Shown piece by piece: positions 51,880-63,254 of a stretch of DNA of 64,000 nucleotides. Position numbers and translations under genes: made by a program. A model generated the notes under the pieces. It was not told the origin of the DNA. It saw only the letters and a program-made list of their open reading frames with translations, and ran no database searches. The stretch covers positions 16,196,460-16,260,459 of the forward strand of contig OZ022500.1 in the NCBI GenBank assembly GCA_963989385.1, given 5' to 3'. Position 1 is the first letter of the stretch. Every line of letters begins with the position of its first letter. The stretch comes from Ctena decussata. Its lineage: Eukaryota; Mollusca; Bivalvia; Lucinida; Lucinidae.

Positions 51880-52595
51880 ATAAGGAACTTAAGGAACTGC
51901 TTGAGGCATCCAAACTGTGATGGAAAATTCTGTGGTATAGTTTGTTTAAAACTATCAAAACATTACATCAGTTGATTGAACTGGTGCATTAAATATTTAG
52001 ACATTAATAAACAGCTTCAGGCTAACATCTCTAAAATTAATTTTCTAAAGCTTTATAGTCTGTTTGCTCTCAAATGAAAATGATTTAGGTTTTACATTTT
52101 CTGTAAACACTGGTGAGAGATACCAGATTTTTTAACATTTGTCTCAAATTGGAAATTTTGCAAAATAATGTTTCTTACAAAGGACCTAATTTTGACTTAT
52201 CATTTGGGTATAAAATCTCATTCATTTGTCTGCACAATAACAAGTGATTATTGCCAAGTATACTGCCTGAACTTTGCATACCATATTATCATTATTTGTT
52301 CTGCAGGCCTTTTTCTACCCCTCCCACCTTCCCACCCCCTTTCACCTGTGCACCCCAACCCCTGTCATATAGATACCTCCTCCCCAACCCCCTCTACCAC
52401 CACAAATGCAATAGAATGGCTATGACTGCATCAAGTACCAAGGTTCAAAATTAACAGTAGCAAGTAGCAAATTTGCCAACTAAAAATGTCAATTTCCATC
52501 TGAAGAAAAAGTGGGTAGCAAAAAGTTCTTTAGTAAAAGTCAATTTCTTGGAAGTACTAGCCGATTTTCATTTAAATACTGTTTCTATGTGTTAG
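51880..52595. other. PITPNC1 intron; C-rich run near 52310-52400
   Basis: Noncoding. The pyrimidine-rich stretch CTACCCCTCCCACC...CCACCACC gives spurious proline-rich frames. Confidence 0.4.
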
Positions 52596-52598
52596 ACT

Positions 52599-52707
52599 AA
52601 ACAAGTCGCCCAAGGGCAACAATAGCTCACCTGTCAGTATATGCTCAATTTATATAAAATTGGTAGTACTACAGTCCCAGATACTACAATCCATGTTTCT
52701 AGGCAAC

Positions 52708-52738
<31 letters not shown>

Positions 52739-54308
52739 CAAGGTTTTTTGTCATGTATGGCCATGGTGGCCATCTTGATCATGTGACCTGGACGGAATAT
52801 ATAAACTTTGTTTCCAACTTTGCCTGAAGGCTGCATATGAAATTTAATTGAAATTGGCCAAGTAGTTTCAGAGGAGAAGTCCTTTAAAAATGTTGACACA
52901 TTACAAACAAACGACCTTTAGCCAAGGTCACTAAATGACCCTAACCCCTAGAATTCCTAGGGCTTCAAGTTGTCTGCATTTCCATATCACAGAGCACTAT
53001 AGCAACAAAAAATGCACTTTTTTAGCTTTTCCCATTCAAAAGCATTAGAGACCAAATTTGACTTTGTGGCAAAACAGGTCAAGGTCAACCCAAGGTCATC
53101 ATTTATATAAATTTGGTAGTACTAGAGTCACAGATGCTACATACTTAGTTTCAAGGCAATTGGCCTCATGGTTCTGGAGAAGAAGATTTTCTAAGGTTTT
53201 TACCATATATGGACATGGTGGCCAGCTTGGTCATGTGACCTCTGGCAAATATATAAAGTTTTTTCCCGCTTTGCCTGAAGGCTGCATATGAAATTTAATT
53301 AAAATTGGACCAGTAGTTTCAAAGGAGAAGTACTTTAAAAATGTTGACACACAACAGACAAATGACCTTTGGCCAAAGTCACTAAATGATCTTGACCTCT
53401 AGTATTGATAGGGGTTGACGATGACTGCATTTCCATATCAGAGCACAATAGCAACAGAAAAATGCATTTTTTTCAGCTTTTCCCATTCGAAAGCCTAAGG
53501 GACCAAATTTACCCTTGGGGTAAAATAGGTAAAGGTCAACCTAACGTCATCATTTATATAAATTTTGTAGTACTTGAGTCCAAAATGCTACATACCAAGT
53601 TTCAAGGCAATCTGCCCAGTGGTTCTGGAGAAGAAGATTTTTTAAGGTTTTTACCATATATGGGCATGGTGGCCATCTTGGTCATGTGACATCGGCCAAG
53701 TATATAAACTTTCGTTCCGCAATCCTGTTAAGTCGCTATATGAAATTTGGCTTTAATCGGCCTGATGATTTCTGAGGAGAAGATGTTTGAAAATGTTGAC
53801 ACGCAAAGGACAAATGACCTTTGGTCATGGTCACTAAATGACCTTGACCTCTAATATCCATATGTGTTGAAATTGACTGCATTTCCATATCACAGAGCAC
53901 AACAGCAGCAGAAAAATGCACTTTTTCAGCTTTTCCCATTCAAAAGCCTAAGCTACCAAATTTGACCTTGCCATAAAATAGGTCAAGGTCAACCCAAGGT
54001 CACCATTTATATAAATTTTGTACTCCTAGAGTCCAAGATGCTACATACCAAGTTACAAGACAATCGGCCCATTGGTTCTTGAGAAGAAGATTTTTTAAGG
54101 TTTTTACCATATATGGGCATGGCGGCCATCTTGGTCATGTGACCTGGACCAAATATATAAACTTTCATTCCCCCATCCTGTTAAGGCTCCATATGAAATT
54201 TGGCTTCAATCGGCCCAGTGGTTTCTGAGAAGAAGATGTTTAAAATTGTGAACGCCGACGACGACGGACCAAGTCTATACTATAAGCTCACCTTGACAGG
54301 TGAGCTAA
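52599..54308 (+). mobile_element. Helentron-like element, four units of about 453 bp
   Basis: Start ACAAGTCGCCCAAGGGCAAC (hairpin GCCCAAGGGC), then AGCTCACCTG. Marker GTCATGTGACC recurs near 52780, 53230, 53682 and 54137. The end is GACGACGACGGACC, TATACTATAAGCTCACCTTGACAGGTGAGCTAA, with a perfect terminal hairpin. Confidence 0.68.
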
Positions 54309-54357
54309 CAAAATTCCATAAGGTCAAAGGAATGCCTTTGACCTTATGGAATTTTGT
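54308..54357. repeat. Perfect 23-bp hairpin with 4-nt loop
   Basis: ACAAAATTCCATAAGGTCAA... (54308-54330) and its exact complement (54335-54357) around AATG. It directly touches the Helentron-like 3' end. Confidence 0.9.
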
Positions 54358-54608
54358 TTGGTCATAAATCTGACATCTGTTGGGTGGCAAGAGGGCTATT
54401 TTTGGCCTCCAGTTTTTGCTACCAGGTATGTGTGTTTTGCTACTAGCTTTTATACCAACTTGCTACCTGAAAAAAAAGTTAATTTCTAACACTGAAGTAC
54501 AGTAACTGTTGTGAAAACTATATCAAAGCACTTAATCACATATAATGCTTCTGTTGATAATTAGTGGTCATAAATTACAGCATTATGACGTACATGTATC
54601 TCACTCAC

Positions 54609-54697
54609 CTGTTATTGTATAAGGATAATAGTTCCAGGCTTTTTCTGTGATGTAGAATATTGGCGGAATCATAGATCGTATCCACTGCGGAAGTTTG
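54609..54697 (-). CDS. PITPNC1: PITPNC1 exon (EKAWNYYPYTIT block)
   Basis: Acceptor TTCTGCCTACAG, donor ACAG|GTGAGT. It encodes (S)KLPQWIRSMIPPIFYITEKA then WNYYPYTIT, ending one base into the Glu codon. EKAWNYYPYTxTxYxC is the strongest PITP family signature. Confidence 0.95.
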
Positions 54698-54944
54698 CTG
54701 TAGGCAGAAGACATAGACTTAAGACTGACAGCACATCAGACAAATTAAACATGTACATCAATTTGCTATTCATTATAATGCTACCTTTGATTTACAACAG
54801 TAACTTAAATTATTTGAGAATAAATATTTAAATAAATATGTTTGAGAAAATCACAGTTTCTTATTGCATGAATTTCAGGTAGCATCTCACTTATTATTCG
54901 AGAGGAGCATGGCATACATGGCATACATTTTTTGCTCTGATTAA

Positions 54945-55140
54945 GAAATCTATAAGATATATCATATGTAATAAAATGGGGGTTTCTCCCTCAAGAATGA
55001 CCCTATCTTGTGTTATTTTGCTATAAAATGGGGTTTCCTTTAAATAAAAAAAATCCAAAAATCTAGATACATCTTATAAGATGGACCTAGATTTTTGAGG
55101 TAGTTTTGAAAGGGAAAACCCCCCGCCTTATAACCAGATA
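54945..55140. repeat. Imperfect palindrome around AAAATCTAGAT
   Basis: CCAAAAATCTAGATACATCTTATAAGATG...CTAGATTTTTGAGG, with AATGGGGTTTCCTTT / AAAGGGAAAACCCCCC outer arms. Related wording is at 26850 and 55445. Confidence 0.5.
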
Positions 55141-55168
55141 CACAGGGTATGCTAGTTGTCATAGTTAC

Positions 55169-55317
55169 CTTGATAAATGTACTCGTTTTTCAGTAAACTG
55201 TCCTTTCCCATACTCCGGATGCTCGCAGGGCTCATTTTTAACCACTTCCACACCCTCACCCTTCTCACTCTGTTCGTGACTGTGTTTGGCTATCATGTAC
55301 AACTGGCCAATGCGATA
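55169..55317 (-). CDS. PITPNC1: PITPNC1 exon 2 (YRIGQLYMIAKHS block)
   Basis: Acceptor ATCTTTTTGCAG, donor TCAAG|GTAACT. The 49 codons begin YRIGQLYMIAKHSHEQSEKG and continue EGVEVVKNEPCEHPEYGKGQ, FTEKRVHLS. This is nearly residue for residue the N-terminal lipid-binding part of PITPNC1. It begins in phase 0, so the missing first exon must encode the Met-containing stretch of about 17 residues. Confidence 0.95.
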
Positions 55318-55319
55318 CT

Positions 55320-56050
55320 GCAAAAAGATATTTGAAAAACTGTTTTAACATGTCTAACATACATGTATATGTGCATATGTATAGTACTTATTTGATTATA
55401 ATTCCTCTCTACCTCCCCATCCCAACCCCTTATTCCAAAACAATTCCAAAAATCTAGATCTGTCATACGAGACGGATGGACTGACAGACATCCAGGGAGT
55501 AAACAAAATACTCTGCTACTAACATGTGGCAGGGTAGAAAAACTGGATTTGTTAGTTCTAAGTTCTTCTTAAATTGTAAAACTGGATAACAAGAAATGTA
55601 AATACCCTTTATCTAAAAAAAGGATTCATCCTTTTTGAAAGACAGAAGAGTCTATTTTCTTGTAATTAGGAGTAAACAGTTACCAGCCTGCTCAGCAGCA
55701 TGATACTTTATGACAGTTATGACTGTAACAAGTAATTATTGCCGCCAAACTGACTCCCTGCATCTTGTAATGAGATTGTTAACACCTGTATTTCACTTGC
55801 CCGGAGGTTAATGAAAGGTTTCCTGTTGCATGCTACAAACACCATGACTTTTCACCTTCTACAGTACATACGAAATCAGAAACACGACCAGTACTAGTGA
55901 TACTACAATGTGTTTGTTGTGAGAGTTTTCTCAGTGTTATATTTGTGAATTTACCGAATTTACCATATTCATTTGGTAACAATATGGTGCACTTTTTTTC
56001 CTTCCAAAATAACTTTTATCTGTACGTACGTCTTCTGTAACTCTGAGATA
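55320..56050. other. No exon recognised
   Basis: Scanned on the minus strand for a first PITPNC1 exon (a KEYRI-like segment before a GT donor) without success. Confidence 0.4.
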
Positions 56051-56052
56051 TA

Positions 56053-56215
56053 GTTAACTCTTTAAGCACAAAAAAGCAGACGACAAAATTTACATCTGCA
56101 AACATTAAAAAATACCTTGTTCAAGACATTTCATATTGAGAATTCAAAGACTAGAGGGCAAACAGTGTAGAGCTAGATGAGGCAGCTCATTATGAATTTT
56201 CATCTTTATTTTTTC
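56053..56215. mobile_element. P3 MITE, left part only
   Basis: TTAACTCTTTAAGCACAAAAAAGCAGACGAC to GATGAGGCAGCTCATTATGA, then lost. Confidence 0.6.
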
Positions 56216-56715
56216 AGGTTTAGTAGGATGTCTTAGTTGCAATGATGTGAAGATATGCATATTATGAAGGATTCTGGATTTGGACCCTCTTCAGCAGAAT
56301 TTGCCCATTCTTGAGTCAGGGGAAATCTTTCACCAGATTTTTCTGGAATTTGGAAGGAAGTCTTGTGTGGATTCTGGATCAGACCCTTTCTGGCACAGTT
56401 CTCTCTCCTGGTCTAAAGAACCTTGTAGGCCTTCTCAGCTAAATGGATCAACATTAACTATGACCTCATTTCTAGGTTTGACAATTGACTGTAATTCATG
56501 AACTATTTGAGCCATAAATCAACAAACATAAATTTATGAAAACAGATAGAGATTTGCGATTGCTTGTAGATTGGAGACTGACAGCAGCTGAACTTTTCTA
56601 AATCTGCAGTCAGAGAAAATTCCCTATGACAGTAAACCAATCATTTACATGTGCCATCAGATAGAACAATTCTGGAGCCTATGGCCTTTACTCAAAATAT
56701 TCATACAACTAAACT

Positions 56716-56787
56716 GGGCAAACAGCGTAGACCTAGATCAGTCTGCTCCTTCAGGAGCAGTCTGATCTTGGTCGACACTGTTTGCCC
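56716..56787. mobile_element. P4 foldback, near perfect
   Basis: GGGCAAACAGCGTAGACC...CTGCTCC is mirrored by GGAGCAGTCTGATCTTGGTC...ACTGTTTGCCC. Confidence 0.75.
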
Positions 56788-57152
56788 TTCTACAAGCATC
56801 ATTCTGACACTTCCTCATACACCGTTGTAAAAATTAACTTATTTAAATTTTGATATTACTGCAATATATCGTTAGAGGGTCCGAGTTTTGTGGAAAATAC
56901 GTTAGTTTAGCAGATTATTATTGATCCCCTCAAACAAATCCTGTAAATTAATGTTCTGTGGTGAGATCAAAACTGATTTGTAGTTTCCCTTTCTGGAAGA
57001 TGCTGCCTTAACATAACACTACAAACATACAAGAATCAAACCAGCCTGCTTGTCTGCAGAAAAAATTGTGTAAGCTCTATATAAAGGACCGACTTCAGTT
57101 GGTGGAATAACAGACTCTCAATGAGCTAATACGATTTGTTCAATGTAAATGG

Positions 57153-57308
57153 CTAAACTCTGAGTTTTCTGTGTTTGAGCACAGACATTAAGGCAGCTTT
57201 ATCCAGGGAAAGATCAAAGCTGATTTCTGGCTCTAGTCTAATACTGTCTGTGCTGCTGGAAAATCGATCACTGTCGCTGGTTGACATTTTTCTACTCTCA
57301 GATAGAGA
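57153..57308 (-). CDS. Candidate terminal exon of an unrecognised gene
   Basis: After a possible acceptor (ATCTCTATCTGAG) the frame reads SESRKMSTSDSDRFSSSTDS, then 31 residues ending VLKHRKLRV and a stop at 57153. The codons look protein-like (Ser/Asp-rich, then amphipathic), and the exon is in phase 0, as are the two candidates upstream. An ATG lies in frame, so it could instead be a first exon with an unseen donor. No family recognised. Confidence 0.3.
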   Translation of the reverse strand, partial: SLSESRKMSTSDSDRFSSSTDSIRLEPEISFDLSLDKAALMSVLKHRKLRV

Positions 57309-57406
57309 TGACCAAATAAAACAGATATTCAGATAATTCTTCAGCAAAATTTGAAGACAATTCTGAACTACCTTTCTGTTGGCTCCTTCATTAATATGTA
57401 AGAGGA

Positions 57407-57622
57407 CACATCCATGCTTTTCCACCATAAAGAGAAATGACTGTTGTGACTTCCTGTTTGTTTTCCTGAACAACAAACCCTTCCAAAAGGATGTCTACTA
57501 TTCCAGGAAAGAATCTGCTCCTAGAAGAGCAAATTCTTTAAGAACTGACCCATATTTGAAAGGGAGACAAAATGAAAAGAGAGTTGCTTCTTCTGAAAGT
57601 GGACTCACTCACCTTAAAGCAT
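57407..57622. mobile_element. P2 MITE copy
   Basis: GAAATGACTGTTGTGACTTCC left, GAAAGAATCTGCTCCTAGAAGAGC centre, GAGTTGCTTCTTCTGAAAGTGG right. Confidence 0.65.
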
Positions 57623-57633
57623 ATACCGTACTC

Positions 57634-58055
57634 CAGGGCCTGACAAATCCATTGTCCGGCTGCCCAGGACAAATTAGATTTTTGCTATATGAGCCGCGAC
57701 ACGAGAAAACCAACAATAATGTGGTTGTGCGGACAGCGCAGACTCAGATCAGCCTGGGCATCCACCCAGTCTGATCAGAATTTTTGCTAAGCGCTTAAAT
57801 GGTAGCTTAGGGTCTAAGCTACCTCCATGCGGACAGCGAAGACTCTGAACAGACTGGGCGGATGCCCAGGCTGATCTGAGTCTGCCCTGGACTCACAACC
57901 ACATTGTTGGTTTTGTCATGTCGTGGCTCATATATATATTTTACTTGCCCAGAAAAATGTATATGCTATATAGCAAAAATGGAAGAATTTCTGCATTTTG
58001 AAGTAGAATCTTTGTAAAGGACAAGTAAAAATAAATTTTGATATGTCAAGCCCTG
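57634..58055. mobile_element. hAT-like MITE carrying nested P1
   Basis: CAGGGCCTGACAAATCC and the right end GATATGTCAAGCCCTG are inverted ends of the CAGGGCYTGACA type known from hAT elements. GTACTC occurs just outside both ends as a partial duplication. Without P1 the host element is only about 180 bp. Confidence 0.6.
57691..57929. mobile_element. P1 foldback MITE nested in the hAT-like element
   Basis: GAGCCGCGACACGAGAAAACC to GTTTTGTCATGTCGTGGCTC, flanked by ATAT on both sides. Its target was an AT-rich spot in the hAT-like MITE. Confidence 0.85.
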
Positions 58056-58059
58056 TGTA

Positions 58060-58800
58060 CTCAATATTGTAACCATTCATAAGAACTGCCCAAAGAAAGT
58101 TCTAATTAGGGGACACAACAGAATGTTTTTATGATGTTTAAGGAATATATGTATATGAAAATTTATAAGAAACTATCCTGAAATTCACCTAAAATACTTT
58201 CCTATCTGGTGTGAGGTAAAACAAAACCACTATTCTTAGAAAAAAAGAGTACTCAAACAGTCTTAATGACAAGAGGGGCATGCTATGGATTCTTTCCCTT
58301 GAGCCTCCTGAGGGACATCTTTATAAGAACTGGACAGAAAAAGTGCATGGTAAAAAGCCATAAGGGGTAATTTTCTTGGTCTTCAAACTTGCGTGGTATT
58401 GCAATCATTATCAAACCATGAAAATTGAAAATCACCAAAAATTTTCCTGTTTCTGACAAAGTGTCTTTGGTATACCATGATTGTATGCACAGCACTAAAA
58501 TATGCTTTTTTGTCTATTTGCTTCAGTATTAAATTTTGGCACTTTTTGTTTAGTCTCATATTGATTGAAGATAGGCTGATTTGGCAATCAAAACAACAGT
58601 TTTTCTGGGTAATATTGGTGTTGTTCATATTGGCAATACATGTACCATAAGTTGACCTTATTAGCGCATATGCCCCAAATAAGTGCACATCATGGGAATT
58701 TCTGAGGCATATGATTATTAGCGTACATAATTTTACTGGTTTATCTCTTTGATTGCTTGTTTGCAAGTGCTGAAAACACTAGAAAATCTTTCAGTTTTCA
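58060..58800. other. No gene; worn P5 fragment at 58075-58210
   Basis: CATAAGAACTGCCCAAAGAAAGTTCTAATTAGGGGACACAAC resembles the P5 centre. The rest is unrecognised. Confidence 0.35.
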
Positions 58801-58805
58801 CTTAC

Positions 58806-58886
58806 AAAGCTTCTCCATCCTGCATAAGCAGCTTTTCTCTGATGCTTTAAAGATGCAAGTTCTGCAAGTTTAATGTATTTTTGCCC
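58806..58886 (-). CDS. Candidate exon of an unrecognised gene
   Basis: Between acceptor CTCAAAATATGGTTCAG and donor TTT|GTAAGT, 27 codons read GQKYIKLAELASLKHQRKAA then YAGWRSF, phase 0 at both ends. The sequence is helical and basic. Supported only by splice sites and codon-like composition. Confidence 0.3.
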
Positions 58887-58889
58887 CTG

Positions 58890-59385
58890 AACCATATTTT
58901 GAGGAAAACAGTATTTGAGCATGCTTTCATCAAATAAAAATAGAAAACAAATCAATATTGGCAGAAATTGCCCATTTAGGAGCATTCTTTCCAGATTTTA
59001 TACTTATTGGCTTCCAGACAATAATTCCCTGCAGTGGTTATAATCTTTTCTGATAAGTCCTGTTATGCACATTAAATCCTTTGTGACCCTTGTTTTAGCC
59101 TGTTTAAGTGGTGCTACTCATCTCAGTATCCATTTTTAGAACCAGAACACTCAGTTGAAATCCTTTCAAGCAAAGTTAGGGGTTCAAAATAGGAATACTT
59201 TGCTAATTACAAGTTATAGCTTTTTGAAATTTTTTTACAATAAACAATGTTTGAACATAATTTTTAATACATGCTCGCGAAAAATAGTTACTAGGAGTTG
59301 GCTGGCACGCTGAAATTTATGTTCTTGGTAGAATGTGACGTTATTTTAATAAATTGAAGGGGGTCAGATTTGCAGACCTTGCAAC
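58890..59385. other. No gene seen
   Basis: AT-rich; nothing recognised. Confidence 0.4.
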
Positions 59386-59387
59386 TT

Positions 59388-59597
59388 TAACTCTTTCAGT
59401 ACCAAAAAGCAGACGACAAAATTTACGTCTGCAAAAATTAAAAAAATGCCTTGTCCAAGACTTTTTATATTGAGAATTCAAAGACTAGAGGGCAAACAGT
59501 GTAGATCTAGATGAGGCGGCTGATTATGAGCCGCCTCATCAGGATCTAGGCTGTTTGCAAATTTTGCTAATTGCGTCACTGGGGCTTAAAGAGTTAC
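59388..59597. mobile_element. P3 MITE, most complete uninterrupted copy
   Basis: TTAACTCTTTCAGTACCAAAAAGCAGACGAC start, GATGAGGCGGCTGATTATGAGCCGCCTCATC core, TCACTGGGGCTTAAAGAGTTA end. It serves as the reference for the copy interrupted at 43409. Confidence 0.75.
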
Positions 59598-59787
59598 ATT
59601 AAATTCTGTTTCTTTCTGTATATGATAATTCTTTGAAATGTGTGATTAATAAGAAGAAAGCCTACTGTAAGTATTTAATGCCATTTTTAAAATGTTAAGC
59701 GCACAGAGCGCTAAAAGGGTCAAAAACAGTATGCTTAAATAATTCATTAAGTACTTGACTTGGTTTTATTATTATCTTTTTGATAGC

Positions 59788-60262
59788 ATTTAACCTCAGA
59801 ACCTATGTGAAAAGTACCGTCAACATCAGCAGAATCTGTACCATGTCTTCATAGATTTCAAAAAAGCATTTGACAGGTAATGGCATGCAGCCTCATTGGC
59901 CATCATGCAATACAATATCAATGCAAATCTAGTTCCTGCCACTGAGCACTTCTATGATAAGGTTATAAGTGCAGTTCAGATAAATGGCAGCACAGGAGAA
60001 TGGTTCAGAACAACAGTTGGAGGTAAGCAAGGATGCCTTCTTTCACCAACCCTCTTCAACATTTTGCTCGAAGGATTATGTCTAATGCTCTGGAAGAACA
60101 TGATGGAAAGGTTAGCATAGGTGGCCGAACTATTACCAATCAGTAATAACGACATTCACCCTTTTGCTGAGGAAGAACAGGAACTAGAAGCCTTGCTGAT
60201 AATTTCTACAAAACTTGCACAAGAAATGAATTAGAGATCAGTGCTAAGAAAGCCAAACTGAC
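59788..60262 (+). pseudogene. LINE reverse transcriptase fragment, degenerate
   Basis: Readable RT pieces in shifting frames: VFIDFKKAFDR (59850-59878), then NINANLV...SAVQINGSTGEWFRTTVGGKQGCLLSPTLFNILLEG (59920-60085), then FADE in place of FADD and NELEISAKKAKL (60225-60260). There are stops, frameshifts and a damaged catalytic box. It is a different LINE from the one at 1-1464. Confidence 0.75.
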
Positions 60263-60264
60263 CT

Positions 60265-60768
60265 AATTTTTTTACCCCTATGCCCCACCCCGACACTTCA
60301 CTCAGAAGTATGATGTTACAGTGTAGAAGGTTATGCTATGTTATGATTATATTCCAAATATCAAAAGGTTCTGGCCAGTGGTTGTTGAGATTTGAAAGTT
60401 TAAAAATAAACTTTGTCATAAAACTTTAATGTGTGACTGCCACGCTGACGACACCATCAGGGTGACAACAACAGCTTTCTGTACTTTCGTACAGACCAGC
60501 TTAAAATGAGGGCCCCAAAATTTAACAGTCAACTGATTAATCAAGCAACTGATGATCCATTATTATTGAAGAAAAAAAAAAGAAAAAAAAAGAATTAGTT
60601 TCTTTTTGTATGTCATAACTTTTTCCAACTCAGATACAATTTGAATCTTACATTCTATCTGAATAATGCACAGTGGCATTTAGAATTGTCCAGGTTTCCA
60701 TGATGATTATGGTATAAATCTCAGACCGAAAAATTGGAAGATGGAAAGTGGTGTATGTCATTTTAAAT
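60265..60768. other. No gene seen
   Basis: Noncoding, with a short A/G-rich run at 60568-60592. Confidence 0.4.
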
Positions 60769-61925
60769 TCAGGGTTGCCACTCAATTTTCATTACAAATT
60801 TCCCTGACTTCTGACCATTTTCCAGACTTCCAATCAGAGTGGTCTGGGTTTTTTTTGTGCAACATATAGGAAAACATGCATGACCCCTATGTTTCTGACG
60901 GCCTCCTAGCTCCCCTTACAGCCGTCCTCATTCACCAAAAATTGAATTCTACCTAAAATATTTTTAAGTTTTGTAGATGCTATTTATTAATTTATTTATT
61001 TTTACTTTTTTACTTTAACATCTTTTATAAATACATAATCTTTAGTTGGCATGCATAAAGAATTAAGGCTTCAAAATGTTATTTGAAAAAAGGTTCTAAA
61101 AAGGTTCAGTGCTGTTGTACACAAACCATTTTGTTCTAAAACCAGTTACTGTCTGATGAAAGATGTTTTTTTCTTGTTTTTTGTTGTTTATTTTATTTTT
61201 TTCAAAATAATTAATGTTATAGGAGTACACTCACTGTATAATGAATTAAAATGTTCACACAATAAAATAAGTTATAAAGCTGCTCATGGAGTTTTTACTG
61301 TGTGAACATTTCATAAAATTAATGATCTTTTAGTTAAATTAGCAATCATCACAAGAATCTAGTCTAGCACTGACGGACATTGTAACTAAGCATAAAAGCA
61401 TTTTCATGCAAGCAAATCATGATGAGGCTCACCCACTGAGTTAGATTGTATACTTTGCCAGTGGCGGCTCAGGAAGCAAGGAACATCAAGCCCTATCAGT
61501 CTTCCTAGTATTCTCTGAAGCTGATTTAAAAAAAAAAAGCTGATCGACTAAAATTGCCTGACTGCTTAGTTTAACAAAATTTTGGCTATAGTAGTAGATC
61601 TAGTAGAAATATTTTATCAAGAGAAGAATCCTACCAACCCAGGTTTATAGTTAAACTGAAAACAATTTAGAATCCTACCAAACCAGGTTTATACTGAAAA
61701 CCATTTTAAAGGCCAATAAAATCAGTTGACCATATGATAAAATTTTGTAAATCTATATTTTTCAGAAGACTGCCTTAGCTATACCATTCAAAGTGAAATT
61801 TTGAAATTCCCTGACTTTTCCCATTTTTTCTAAATTTCCCTGACTCATATAAAAATTCCCTGACTTTTTCCCTGACCAGGAAAAAATCATTTTCCAGACT
61901 TTTTCCCTGACCGTGGCAACCCTGA
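60769..61925. mobile_element. 1.16-kb DNA element with TCAGGGTTGCCAC ends
   Basis: TCAGGGTTGCCAC and GTGGCAACCCTGA are exact inverted ends. Subterminal TTTCCCTGAC repeats occur near both ends (60815 and 61800-61910), and an internal inverted pair AATGTTCACACA / TGTGTGAACATT lies near 61250-61310. No transposase frame. Confidence 0.65.
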
Positions 61926-61929
61926 TACT

Positions 61930-62630
61930 GTCTTTAATCTTTCTACCATAATCTGCTCAAAGAATTTTCTTCTCCTAATTCGATATTGAAAATTAAGAGC
62001 AATTATGACACTGAATTGTAAATAAAGTATTAGTCAAGAATATGAAAATTCAGGAGGCACTAAAACAATTTATCAGACTGTTTTGCATGCTTGGAAAGTG
62101 CATAAAGTAACAAAATTTTGGACACATACTTTTCATCCTGGAATGACAAACAGTGCTCAGCATGGAGTCTCAGACACCTTTTTAAAAATTCATTGCAAGA
62201 GCTTTGATTCTCAGGCCTATTTTTTAGGGCCTTTTTTACCTTTAAAAAATCAAGTTTTTTTGTTAGTATTGTAAAAGAATATTGGAATTTTTAAAAGCTG
62301 AAACATAAGTCTGTTGTTCCAGATTTACGAAAAGAAATTTCTTCAATCAATTTCCATAGTGAAACTATAAGCTCATCTTTTTTAATCCCCGTCTCCTTTC
62401 CAAATCACAAAGTGTTACCAATGAAACAAGCATATGTGTATTTTTGACAGGACTGATATGCAATTATAAATTGTAAAATACAAATCAAAACCTAACATCA
62501 CTAGCTGTTAGCAAGTAGTCAGACAAAAAAAAATGCTTTGGAATCATGCAGCATTTTTTTTCATTTTGATGCAAACAATATTCAGTGGAATTCAGGACTA
62601 ATGTGATATTTATTAAATGGTGGGAAATAC
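61930..62630. other. No gene seen
   Basis: AT-rich; nothing recognised. Confidence 0.4.
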
Positions 62631-62635
62631 TGTAC

Positions 62636-62731
62636 CTTGCTGCAAGAAGGAAAATAGGCTCTGTTGGCCTTTGATTTGTTTCTTTTTCGCGAGTGTTTTT
62701 CGATGGCATTTTTGAGTTGACTATGTAGCCT
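62636..62731 (-). CDS. Candidate exon of an unrecognised gene
   Basis: Between a modest acceptor (TTTTTACTTTAATTATACCCAAG) and donor AAG|GTACAG, 32 codons read RLHSQLKNAIEKHSRKRNKS then KANRAYFPSCSK, phase 0. Strongly basic. It joins in phase to the candidates at 58806-58886 and 57153-57308. Confidence 0.27.
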
Positions 62732-63254
62732 CTTGGGTATAATTAAAGTAAAAACAGAGCACACTCACAGCCTAATACACTAGGGCTTTCCAGTTTTTTC
62801 AGGTTACATTGATCAATCAAAGATTTGAGAGTTGAAAATTGATCTATTAATAGAACAAGGTAACTGAGATCTGCCATTAAAGTTGTGATTGGGTCAGTCA
62901 GGGACAATTATAAATTGTCTATGAGACATGAGAAAAGATTGTGGTTTTCCATGACAGTACACCAGGCATGTAGACAAACCATTTTCTATAGATCTGAAGA
63001 TGCCGAGGATAGACCTGAAAAGTTGCTGACGTTAATCATATGGAGGTAGCCAGCAAATTCGCCGGTCGCCAGAGCTTACTGAGAACACTTGACACAGATC
63101 AGGGTTTTCCCGGACTCAAGATTGAGAGTCTCAGACCCCCAAAATGGTGTCTGGGACTCCCAGAAAAAAATCTGTGCATCCACTGGGACTCTCAAAACAA
63201 AATCCAAGTCCCAATTCAAAGTGATGAATTCTTATAAAATTATATCATTCTTGG

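Larger units (their letters stand above)
37679..55317 (-). other. PITPNC1: PITPNC1 gene (all exons found so far)
   Basis: Nine exons on the minus strand join with consistent phases and GT/AG borders into 250 codons plus stop: 55169-55317, 54609-54697, 49230-49237, 46531-46602, 45324-45422, 42748-42807, 40219-40314, 38374-38437 and 37679-37794. The product follows vertebrate PITPNC1/RdgB-beta along its length, and with a first exon of about 17 codons would be close to the short vertebrate form. The protein is a soluble lipid carrier that binds phosphatidylinositol or phosphatidic acid in one pocket. The class IIA relatives (PITPNM/RdgB-alpha) continue into DDHD and LNS2 domains; here a stop follows shortly after the PITP domain, so class IIB is preferred. 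Introns are packed with P1-P4, P7, SINE and Helentron-like elements. Confidence 0.9.

Noticed and set aside
37679..55317. PITPNM/RdgB-alpha (class IIA) identity
   Set aside because: The PITP domain is class II, but a stop follows soon after it and there is no FFAT, DDHD or LNS2 coding sequence downstream. A missed alternative exon cannot be fully excluded.
57379..57774. 131-codon plus-strand frame
   Set aside because: It runs through a P2 MITE and into P1; similar frames recur in other copies, so it is repeat sequence.
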